A stretch of 8,209 nucleotides of DNA, from the NCBI GenBank assembly GCA_041477815.1, contig JBGOUV010000314.1, forward strand, positions 1-8,209. The letters are read 5' to 3'. The notes under the pieces were generated by a model, which did not search any database, had not been told where the DNA came from, and worked only from the letters and a program-made list of their open reading frames with translations. Below are positions 1 through 5,546 of the stretch, one piece after another. The DNA comes from JBGOUV01 sp041477815 (lineage in GTDB: Bacteria; Acidobacteriota; Terriglobia; Bryobacterales; JACQDG01). Made by a program: the position numbers and the translations under genes. The first letter of the stretch is position 1. Every line of letters begins with the position of its first letter.

Positions 1-162
1 CAATTCTACGCCGTGCACAGCATTGCCACCGATTCGAAGGGCAACATTTTCACGACTGAGACCTACCGGGGGCAGCGGGTGCAGAAGTTCGTTTACCGCG
101 GTCTGGGCCCGGTTACCAAGAAGGACCAGGGAGTGGTGTGGCCTAAGGCGAGCAAGAATTAG
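1..162 (+). CDS. C-terminal end of an NHL-repeat / beta-propeller protein (5' partial)
   Basis: Frame 1 is open from the window edge to a TAG at 160-162 and gives 53 residues. The visible tail contains the segment HSIATDSKGNIFTTETYRG followed by QRVQKFVYRGLGP. This D-x-x-G-N-I-(F/Y)-x-(T/A)-E pattern followed by R-V-Q-K-F is the signature of a closing NHL-type propeller blade, as in six-bladed beta-propeller proteins related to peptidyl-alpha-hydroxyglycine alpha-amidating lyase. Such proteins are usually secreted, but the N-terminus is outside the window, so localisation and activity cannot be judged. Its last 20 nt overlap the 3' end of the convergent SDR gene. Reading-frame assignment is strong; the family call rests on one blade. 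Confidence 0.75.
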   Translation, partial: QFYAVHSIATDSKGNIFTTETYRGQRVQKFVYRGLGPVTKKDQGVVWPKASKN

Positions 163-796
163 CGCGGCGGATCTGGTCCACGTCTACCACCCGTATCCCC
201 TGCGCCGGCCGCTCCACCGCTTCCACCAGCGCCGCCGTCATCTGCTCGAGCGTGACCAAGCCCAGCCGTCGCGCCCCGTCTCGCGTGGCGGGAAGCAGCT
301 CGGCCAGCGCGTAGAAGGGCCGCAGCAGCAGCGGCCAGCGGTGGCTTGGCCCTACGACATACCAGGGCCGGACGAACGTCGCGGGGAGGCCGGCGGCGCG
401 AATCAGAGCCTCCCCTTCCGCCCGCACCGCGAGGTACTCCCGCATGACCGGGGCTGGCTGCGCCACGCTCAGATACACGAAGTGCCTGATCCCACCTGCC
501 CGCGCCGCCTCCACCGCTACCCGCACCGACGCCAAGTCCACCGCCCGAAACTGGTCCCCTTTCCACGGCAATGGGTGCGCTACGCCTACCAGATGCACCC
601 ATGTATCCGCACCGTGGACCTGCCCGGCGAAGGTGCGACTGTCCAGGGCATTGCCGGCCACGGCGCGGCATCCGGGGGGAAGCTTGGCATCCGATCCCGG
701 CCGGACCAGCGCCCAGACTTGGTGGCCCCGCTTCAGGAGCGGGGGAATCAGGGTGCGTCCCGTGTAGCCGGTGCCGCCGGCGATGAACACGGTCAT
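143..796 (-). CDS. Atypical SDR-family NAD(P)-binding protein (NmrA/NDUFA9-like)
   Basis: A 217-aa protein with a Rossmann dinucleotide-binding fold. The N-terminus MTVFIAGGTGYTG carries the GGxGxxG-type loop at residues 7-13. Residues 108-113 (YLSVAQ) match the SDR beta-5 strand. Tyr121 is followed four residues later by Arg125 instead of the catalytic Lys of classical YxxxK. RPWYVVGP at 143-150 is the post-catalytic motif of extended/atypical SDRs. The length fits the NmrA/NDUFA9-like atypical group, whose members often bind NAD(P) as isomerase, reductase or redox-sensor proteins; the substrate is unknown. I chose the ATG at 794-796 because it sits directly before the Rossmann strand and forms an ATGA overlap with the stop of the upstream gene. 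An upstream GTG (907) would add a 37-residue tail unlike the family. It is the last gene of the minus-strand run, and its TAG (143-145) lies inside the convergent NHL gene. Confidence 0.88.
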   Translation of the reverse strand: MTVFIAGGTGYTGRTLIPPLLKRGHQVWALVRPGSDAKLPPGCRAVAGNALDSRTFAGQVHGADTWVHLVGVAHPLPWKGDQFRAVDLASVRVAVEAARAGGIRHFVYLSVAQPAPVMREYLAVRAEGEALIRAAGLPATFVRPWYVVGPSHRWPLLLRPFYALAELLPATRDGARRLGLVTLEQMTAALVEAVERPAQGIRVVDVDQIRRANSCSP

Positions 797-2100
797 CCTC
801 TTTGCCGCTGGGTATCGGTCAGCGCCTCCGGCCGATAGAAGCGGTCGTAGAAATCCAGATCCAGCCGGTGGGCCTGGTAGGCCAGGATCGTCCGGAAGGG
901 GCCGCACATGGCCGGAAAGCGGCCGTACCGGGCGTGAACATACTCACAGTAGGCGATGGTGGCCTCGATGGTGTGGTCGGGGTAGCGCGGGATCGCGGAC
1001 TGGATGCGGGCGCCCTCCCGCCACCCCGTGGCCACGCCGCCGTCGCGCATGGTTCCGCTTCCGGCGGCGTACTTGTAGTCGACGAAGGCCAGCACCGCTT
1101 CCCGCATGGTGGGGTAGTAGGGAGGGCAATATGGCCGGATCAAGACCGCGCCGTCACGCTCCAGCCCGACCGCGGTCGCGACCGGCAGGTCCTTGCCCAG
1201 GGCCTTCATGGCGGCCGTTTGCAGGCCCCCGGCGCCGATCAGCCTGGAGAAGGGGAGGTTCTCCATACGGAATCCTAGGGCCTGGAACCAGATGAAGGGG
1301 TGCGCGGCGAAGTGGGGGAATCCGCCGAGTCCCAGCGCCTGGGTCATCAGGCCCAGATTTTGCAGGATGCCACCTTGTTCGATGGCCACGAACTCGGCGA
1401 TCCAGGTTTCGAGCGCTCCTATCGTGGCGACTTTGCCTTCCCGCAGGTTGTCGTGCAGGAAGCCTCCCCGGGAGCGGGCGAACTGGGACACCCCGGCCGG
1501 ACGGAAGCCGTTGCGCTCGTCGACCACGAAGTAGGCGAAGTCCTCACTGAACGCCGAGAGAATCACGTTGAGGTAGAGCGCCGTCATCTCTCCAACCGGC
1601 AGAAAGTAGGTCGTGCCAGGTACATTGGCCATCCATTGGTTGAACGGCGGCACGAAGGGCAGCTCGCGGGGCACGTCCGGACGGCGGTCGGCGATCCGGA
1701 CCCGTCCCTGCTCGTACAACTCCACCAGCTTCCGCTCGCGGGCGGCCTGGATCAGGGCCGGGATTTCGCTGCGCGGGAAGTCCTGCGGACGCTTCAGCAT
1801 CCAGGCGCCCTGGTCGTTGAGAAGGAACACCACCACGTCGTGCATGGCGTCGCCGCTGGCCGCCGTTCGCCCGAAGAAGTGGGTCATGATGTTGCCGCCC
1901 GCGTCGTAGGGCAGGTCCGCCAAAGCATAGCCGGTGATCCCGCAGGCGGCGAAGGCCAGGCCGGCCTCTTCCTCCAGGGTCAGAGGCTCGGGGGGCTTGG
2001 CGCTGGCGTAGGCGAGAGGCCCCCCGTCCAGCTTCATCCCTTTTCCGAACCGGCGCGACCGCCGGTGGATCAAGGCGTCCAGCAAGGGGTAGGTAGTCAT
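793..2100 (-). CDS. Uncharacterised 435-aa protein, possibly nitroreductase-like
   Basis: A real coding region (long, regular codon use, tight junction with the next gene), but I do not firmly recognise it. Weak resemblance to the FMN-dependent nitroreductase fold is visible in two places: an N-terminal RRSRRF at residues 13-18, like the RRSxRxF flavin-contact start of that family, and a stretch at 241-260 (EQGGILQNLGLMTQALGLGG), like the family's A-x-x-Q-N-(L/M)-x-L-x-A-x-x-x-G-L-G helix. It is about twice the usual nitroreductase length. The C-terminus has a conspicuous aromatic-rich segment (RYGRFPA near 391-397, then LDLDFYDRFY near 413-422) that looks like a conserved family hallmark. 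No signal peptide or membrane segment is evident. The ATG at 2098-2100 is preferred. A GTG at 2133 lies inside the 7-bp repeat array and would translate repeat sequence. The ribosome-binding site is weak. It ends in an ATGA overlap with the SDR gene, suggesting the two act together, perhaps in one redox step. Confidence 0.75.
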   Translation of the reverse strand: MTTYPLLDALIHRRSRRFGKGMKLDGGPLAYASAKPPEPLTLEEEAGLAFAACGITGYALADLPYDAGGNIMTHFFGRTAASGDAMHDVVVFLLNDQGAWMLKRPQDFPRSEIPALIQAARERKLVELYEQGRVRIADRRPDVPRELPFVPPFNQWMANVPGTTYFLPVGEMTALYLNVILSAFSEDFAYFVVDERNGFRPAGVSQFARSRGGFLHDNLREGKVATIGALETWIAEFVAIEQGGILQNLGLMTQALGLGGFPHFAAHPFIWFQALGFRMENLPFSRLIGAGGLQTAAMKALGKDLPVATAVGLERDGAVLIRPYCPPYYPTMREAVLAFVDYKYAAGSGTMRDGGVATGWREGARIQSAIPRYPDHTIEATIAYCEYVHARYGRFPAMCGPFRTILAYQAHRLDLDFYDRFYRPEALTDTQRQRG

Positions 2101-2110
2101 TTCGATCTTC

Positions 2111-2148
2111 ACTGGACACTGGCCACTGGACACTGGCCACTGGTTACT
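2111..2148. repeat. 7-bp tandem repeat array (ACTGGNN) between two operon genes
   Basis: On the + strand the heptamers ACTGGAC, ACTGGCC, ACTGGAC, ACTGGCC and ACTGGTT follow one another without gaps from 2111 to 2145, ending with a partial ACT (2146-2148). That is about 5.4 copies, with an alternating AC/CC ending that makes a perfect 14-bp period over the first four. The array fills almost all of the gap between the hydrolase stop and the ATG of the next gene, and overlaps two bases of the hydrolase TAG (2147-2149). It resembles the short tandemly repeated heptamers (STRR-like) known between genes in several bacterial groups. Function is unknown; variable copy number, spacing control or a protein-binding array are possibilities. 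Confidence 0.85.
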
Positions 2149-3208
2149 ACGATTTCTTCCCCTTCTTTGGTTTTCCTGCCGGCGCCGCCGTGCGGTCGAT
2201 GGCGGCCTGGGCCAGGGGACCCATGATCCGGTAACCGGCCGCGTTGGGGTGCAAGCCGTCCACAGCCAGATCCGCTTTGAGGAAGCCCTTCTCGTCCACC
2301 ATGGGCGAGAAGTAGTCCAGGTAGAGGAACCCTCGCTGCTTGCATAGCGCCTGGATCCACCGGTTCACCGCCAGGATCGATTCCGGGGGGCGCCGGTGGC
2401 TCTGCTCGTAGTTGGGGTCCTTATCCTTGTTGTAATCATGAATTGGTAGAATGGACGCAAAAATCGGCTTAATTCCGTAGGTCACGGCCAGGTCGGCGAT
2501 CATGGTGAGATTGTTCTCGATGGTCGGGATGGCCACACCGCGCGCGAAGTCGTTGGTCCCGGCCAGAACCACCATGGCCACGGGCTTCAGGTCGATTACG
2601 TCCGCCTTCATACGGCCCAGCATCTCGCCCGTGATCTGCCCGCCGATCCCGCGATTCACGTACGGCTTCCCCGGAAAGTACTCGTTCAGCCGCCAGCCGT
2701 CGGTGATCGAATCGCCCAGGAATACGACGCGGCTCTCGCCGGGCTGGGGCGGCCCCACCGACTTATTGGCCTCCCCGTACCGGGTCAGGTTGTCGCGGTC
2801 CGGACTGCGCAGCCGCTGCTCCTTGCTTTCGAGCAGCGTCCGGAAATGCACTTCCAGGCGGTCCCGTTGCTCGCGCAGAGCCACCACTTGTTTGCGGGCT
2901 TCGTCGGCAAACGGATAGGGTTTGGGGAGCGCGTCCGCCAGATCCAGGTACACCCGCACCGATGACAGGAACCGGTACAGCACGGCGCTGTGATCGTAGG
3001 CCGTCGCTTGCAGGGATCGGGCATCCTGCCGGGCGTTTTCCACCAGCGGGGCGGCCGCCTTGCCCAGCTCGGGAATGGCCACGGAAGTGGATTCCAGCAG
3101 ATTCACCATCTGCTGATAGGTTTTTACCGCCTCCCCGCGGCTCAGCAGCGGACTCTGCTGGGCCGAAGCGATGGTCACGAACAGTAAGGCCAGAAGGATT
3201 CGTTTCAT
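2147..3208 (-). CDS. Secreted SGNH/GDSL-family hydrolase with N-terminal helical region
   Basis: A 353-aa ester hydrolase, expected to be exported. Residues 1-17 (MKRILLALLFVTIASAQ) are a typical signal peptide with cleavage near Ala16/Gln17. A charged helical region spans about 20-140. The SGNH domain follows: block I GDSITDGW at 165-172 with nucleophile Ser167, block II RGIGGQ near 186-191 with the oxyanion glycine, block III GTND at 217-220 with Asn219, and block V DGLHP at 317-321 with catalytic Asp317 and His320. All four SGNH residues are therefore present. The C-terminus ends in a lysine/glycine-rich tail (KPKKGKKS). Family members are lipases, esterases or carbohydrate deacetylases; the substrate cannot be read from the sequence. 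The start overlaps the waaC stop as ATGA and has a GGAG eight bases upstream. Its place after the heptosyltransferases suggests, but does not show, a role on envelope glycans or lipids. Confidence 0.93.
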   Translation of the reverse strand: MKRILLALLFVTIASAQQSPLLSRGEAVKTYQQMVNLLESTSVAIPELGKAAAPLVENARQDARSLQATAYDHSAVLYRFLSSVRVYLDLADALPKPYPFADEARKQVVALREQRDRLEVHFRTLLESKEQRLRSPDRDNLTRYGEANKSVGPPQPGESRVVFLGDSITDGWRLNEYFPGKPYVNRGIGGQITGEMLGRMKADVIDLKPVAMVVLAGTNDFARGVAIPTIENNLTMIADLAVTYGIKPIFASILPIHDYNKDKDPNYEQSHRRPPESILAVNRWIQALCKQRGFLYLDYFSPMVDEKGFLKADLAVDGLHPNAAGYRIMGPLAQAAIDRTAAPAGKPKKGKKS

Positions 3209-4137
3209 AGATGCGGCTCCAATACGGAAGTTCTGGAAATCTGTACTGCCAGTGCCTGCACGACCTGCTCGGGATCGAGGGCCTCCATGCTGGGGGCGAT
3301 CACGGCGTCGCGCTGGTAGGAGGTGACGGCGCCCGGCGCGCGCAGGACGGTAATGGTGTCGCCGTAGGGGCCGTTGCGATCCGGGTCGGTGGGGCCGAAC
3401 AGGGCCACGCCGGGCTTGGCCAGCGCCGCCGCCAGGTGGAGCGGCCCGCTATCGAGTCCCACCACCGCCCGCGCGCGCCGCGTCACCCCGATCAATCCCT
3501 CGACGGAGGTGGCGTTCACCAGGCAGCCCGGGATGGCCGCCATCTCCACCTGCTCGGAGGGAGCGCAGTTCAACACCAGCGGCCATCCCCACTGTTCGCG
3601 CACCAGCGCGGCGAGGCGCGTATAGCAGGCTGCCGGCCACTGCTTGGCCTTCCAGCCGGCGAGGGGACTGGCCAGGACGAAGTCGCCGTCCGGCAGTTCG
3701 CCTTCCGGCGGGCAGTCCGGTATGGGGAAGTCGATCCGCCGCCGTCCCGCCCCCGCTGCCGCCGCCAGCTCCAGGTTCATCTCCACCACGTGCCGCGCCC
3801 GCGTGGCCACCTTGGCCGTGTAGAACACCCGCGCCGGCGTCTCGCGCGGCTCGTTGAATCCGAACACTCGCGGGGCCCCGGCGAGCCGGGCGACGGCGGA
3901 CGATTTGATCAGCCCTTGAAAATCGATGGCCAGATCGAACTTCCCCAGTCCCGGCTGGGGCCACTCCATCGGCAGGATTTTGTCTACGTAGGGATTGTCT
4001 CGGAGCAATACCGACCAGCGCGGCTTGACCGCCCAGGCGAGGTGCGCCTCGGGGAAGCTGTGCTTCAGGGTGGCCACCGCCGGCAGGGTGTGCAGGATGT
4101 CGCCCATCGCGCTGAGTCGGACCACCAGGATGTTCAT
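3205..4137 (-). CDS. waaC: Lipopolysaccharide heptosyltransferase I (GT9 family)
   Basis: A 310-aa GT-B glycosyltransferase of family GT9. It is expected to transfer the first L-glycero-D-manno-heptose from an ADP-heptose donor to Kdo on Kdo-lipid A at the inner face of the cytoplasmic membrane. The N-terminus MNILVVRLSAMGDILHTLPA contains the hallmark SxMGDxxHTLPA, with Asp13 at the position of the catalytic aspartate of E. coli WaaC. Later motifs are WKAKQWP at 162-168 (donor-phosphate lysine region), DSGPLHLAAAL at 229-239 and FGPTDP at 247-252. The FGPTDPxxNGPYG pattern favours WaaC over WaaF. The start at 4135-4137 gives the canonical N-terminus, with an AAAGG (4148-4152) ten bases upstream. 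A GTG at 4170 would read through the intergenic repeat. It follows the RfaE2-like gene after a 70-nt gap filled by an inverted repeat, and overlaps the hydrolase start by ATGA. Confidence 0.93.
   Translation of the reverse strand: MNILVVRLSAMGDILHTLPAVATLKHSFPEAHLAWAVKPRWSVLLRDNPYVDKILPMEWPQPGLGKFDLAIDFQGLIKSSAVARLAGAPRVFGFNEPRETPARVFYTAKVATRARHVVEMNLELAAAAGAGRRRIDFPIPDCPPEGELPDGDFVLASPLAGWKAKQWPAACYTRLAALVREQWGWPLVLNCAPSEQVEMAAIPGCLVNATSVEGLIGVTRRARAVVGLDSGPLHLAAALAKPGVALFGPTDPDRNGPYGDTITVLRAPGAVTSYQRDAVIAPSMEALDPEQVVQALAVQISRTSVLEPHL
3217..3220 (-). promoter_or_regulatory. Ribosome-binding site of the SGNH hydrolase gene
   Basis: On the minus strand GGAG lies eight bases before the ATG at 3206-3208, inside the last codons of waaC. 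Together with the ATGA overlap it supports this start and reinitiation-style coupling to waaC. Confidence 0.6.
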
Positions 4138-4153
4138 GGGGGGGAAACCTTTG

Positions 4154-4230
4154 GAACCGCAGATGAACACAGATTCACGCAGATGAAAACCAGGAGGTTA
4201 CCCGCGTTCATCCGCGTTCCTCTGCGGTTC
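4154..4230. repeat. Imperfect inverted-repeat intergenic element (CGCAGATGAA type)
   Basis: GAACCGCAGA at 4154-4163 is exactly complementary to TCTGCGGTTC at 4221-4230. The next 24 bases inward pair at about 15 positions, so the element can fold into a long imperfect hairpin with a loop around 4188-4197. The left arm contains CGCAGATGAA twice (4158-4167 and 4178-4187); the right arm carries the diverged complement TTCATCCGCG (4207-4216). This wording is typical of a repeat that I know as scattered between genes in many unrelated bacteria. It occupies the gap before waaC and encodes the last residues and the TGA of the upstream gene. It has no U-tract, so it is not a classical terminator; mRNA stabilisation or a non-autonomous mobile repeat are plausible. 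Confidence 0.8.
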
Positions 4231-4564
4231 GCTCCAGCACCACCCCGATTATATTCCGTTCCTCGGGGACCGCCCACTGTACCAGGGTCTCCAGCTCGCC
4301 GCCCCGCGCCGCGATCACCACGTAGTTCACGACCCGAAGGGCTGCCACCAACTGGGCCCGGGCCCGCTCGGGCAGGATCGGCTGCGAAAGGCTCGCATCG
4401 TTCCATACCACCACTAACAGCTCGCCGTCTGCGGGCCGGATCGTCTCCAGAAAACGCGCGTGGGCCGCCTGCAGGACATCAAACGCCCCCGCCGCCACCG
4501 CCAGCTTTTGCCGGTCCAGCCCGAGGGCCGTCTCCAAGTCAATGATCTTGTTTCGCGTGTCCAT
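4208..4564 (-). CDS. RfaE2/HldE-like nucleotidyltransferase-fold protein with degenerate active site
   Basis: A 118-aa protein that aligns by eye with the C-terminal nucleotidyltransferase domain of HldE/RfaE2, which makes ADP-heptose from heptose-1-phosphate. Shared landmarks are the lead-in helix IIDLETALGL (7-16), a beta strand KLAVAAGAFDVLQAAHARFLE (20-40), DGELLVVVWNDAS (46-58) and RAQLVAALRVVNYVV (69-83, compare the family's RAEVLAALRxVDxVV). The catalytic signature GxFDxxHxGH is altered: G26-A-F28-D29 is kept, but the first His is Gln32 and the Gly is Ala34, leaving only His35. The C-terminal KGGDY and STT nucleotide-binding segments of HldE are not visible, and the protein is about 20-40 residues shorter than the family domain. 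The ATG at 4562-4564 lies 26 nt inside waaF and has no clear ribosome-binding site. Its last six codons and stop come from the adjacent repeat. It could be an inactive paralogue, a regulatory partner, or a decaying gene. Confidence 0.75.
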   Translation of the reverse strand: MDTRNKIIDLETALGLDRQKLAVAAGAFDVLQAAHARFLETIRPADGELLVVVWNDASLSQPILPERARAQLVAALRVVNYVVIAARGGELETLVQWAVPEERNIIGVVLERTAEERG

Positions 4565-5546
4565 GAAGTGTCAAAGCGGCGGCGAGAACCATCTCGGGCT
4601 CGACGCGCGTCATACAGCGGTGATCGATCGGACACCGCCGATGCTCGCACGGGCTGCACTCCACCGGTATCCGCACCACCCGGGCCAGGCTCGACGACGG
4701 CCCGGTGGCTTCGACGTTCGTCGGCCCGAACACCGCCACCGTGGGCGTCCCCACGGCCGCGGCCACGTGCATCGACCCGGAGTCGTTGGTCACAAAGACC
4801 AGGCACGCCGCGGCCAGGTCCAGGAATTGTCCCACCGTGGTTCTCCCGCCGAGAGGGTGCGCCTGCGGTCCGATCAGCCCCGCCACCAGGCCGCACAACT
4901 CGCCCTCCGCCGCCGTGCCGAACACGGCCACCTCCGCCTCCCACTCTTCGGCCAGCTTGGAAGCGACGGCGGCGAAGCGCTCCGGGAACCATTGCTTGGC
5001 CTGGGAGTTCTGCGCCCCCGGGCTGACTCCGATGACCCGCCCGGACCGCAAACCAAAATCCCGCAGCATGCTGCGTCCGGCCTCGGGGTCGGCCCGCAGG
5101 CGGATCTCGGCGCACTCCGGGAAAGCGTCGATCCACCCGGCCCGCCGCAGCAGCTCCAGGTAGTAGTAGCGCTGGTGCGCCGGTATCTCGCCGGGTCGCG
5201 GGACCGGAATTGGATCGGTCAACAGCAGCGCTCTCCCCTCCCGGGCGTAGCCGATCCGCCGCGGGATCCGGGCCAGCCAGGTCACCAGCGCGGCGTCGAA
5301 CGCGTTCGGCAGCACGATGGCGCAGTCGAACCGCCGCTCCCGCAGCCGGGCCGTCACCGCCCAACGGCCGCCTTCGTATACCATCACCTCGTCGCAGAAG
5401 TCCTCGCGGTGATAGAGGTCGGCCACCCACGGCCGCGCCAGTATGGTGATCTCGGCCGCCGGGTGTACGCGCCGGATTTCCCGCAGCGCCGGAACCGAGA
5501 TGATCGCGTCGCCGACCCAGTTGGTGGCCCGCACCAGGAGCCTCAT
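4539..5546 (-). CDS. waaF: Lipopolysaccharide heptosyltransferase II (GT9 family)
   Basis: A 335-aa GT9 glycosyltransferase, expected to add the second heptose to the inner core, using ADP-heptose, at the cytoplasmic side of the inner membrane. The N-terminus MRLLVRATNWVGDAIISVPAL carries the NWVGDxxxSxPAL motif (9-21) with the catalytic-type Asp13. AKQWFPERFA at 183-192 matches the conserved AKRWP-type donor-binding loop. NDSGSMHVAAAVGTPTVAVF and the following GPT span 254-276. The C-terminal cysteine cluster (Cys297, Cys300, Cys305, Cys311, with CPIDHRCM) is characteristic of the WaaF branch and separates it from the WaaC-like gene downstream. The start overlaps the WaaA-LpxK stop as ATGA and is supported by a GAGGGAG seven bases upstream. 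Its 3' end overlaps the next gene by 26 nt. Confidence 0.94.
   Translation of the reverse strand: MRLLVRATNWVGDAIISVPALREIRRVHPAAEITILARPWVADLYHREDFCDEVMVYEGGRWAVTARLRERRFDCAIVLPNAFDAALVTWLARIPRRIGYAREGRALLLTDPIPVPRPGEIPAHQRYYYLELLRRAGWIDAFPECAEIRLRADPEAGRSMLRDFGLRSGRVIGVSPGAQNSQAKQWFPERFAAVASKLAEEWEAEVAVFGTAAEGELCGLVAGLIGPQAHPLGGRTTVGQFLDLAAACLVFVTNDSGSMHVAAAVGTPTVAVFGPTNVEATGPSSSLARVVRIPVECSPCEHRRCPIDHRCMTRVEPEMVLAAALTLHGHAKQDH

Noticed and set aside
1300..2226. A 308-codon plus-strand frame opposite the nitroreductase-like gene
   Set aside because: It runs through the 7-bp repeat array and into the hydrolase gene, and its residue composition is that of an antisense shadow.
4154..4230. The hairpin before waaC as a rho-independent terminator
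   Set aside because: There is no T-run after either arm, the pairing is imperfect with a long span, and the genes on both sides belong to the same pathway.
4134..4406. A 90-codon minus-strand frame containing FICVNLCSS
   Set aside because: That string is the usual chance translation of the CGCAGATGAA-type intergenic repeat, and the rest is a shifted frame of the RfaE2-like gene.
3211..4545. A long plus-strand open frame (444 codons) opposite waaC and the RfaE2-like gene
   Set aside because: It is antisense to well-supported genes, has no recognisable motif, and crosses the intergenic repeat. Long shadow frames are expected at this GC content.
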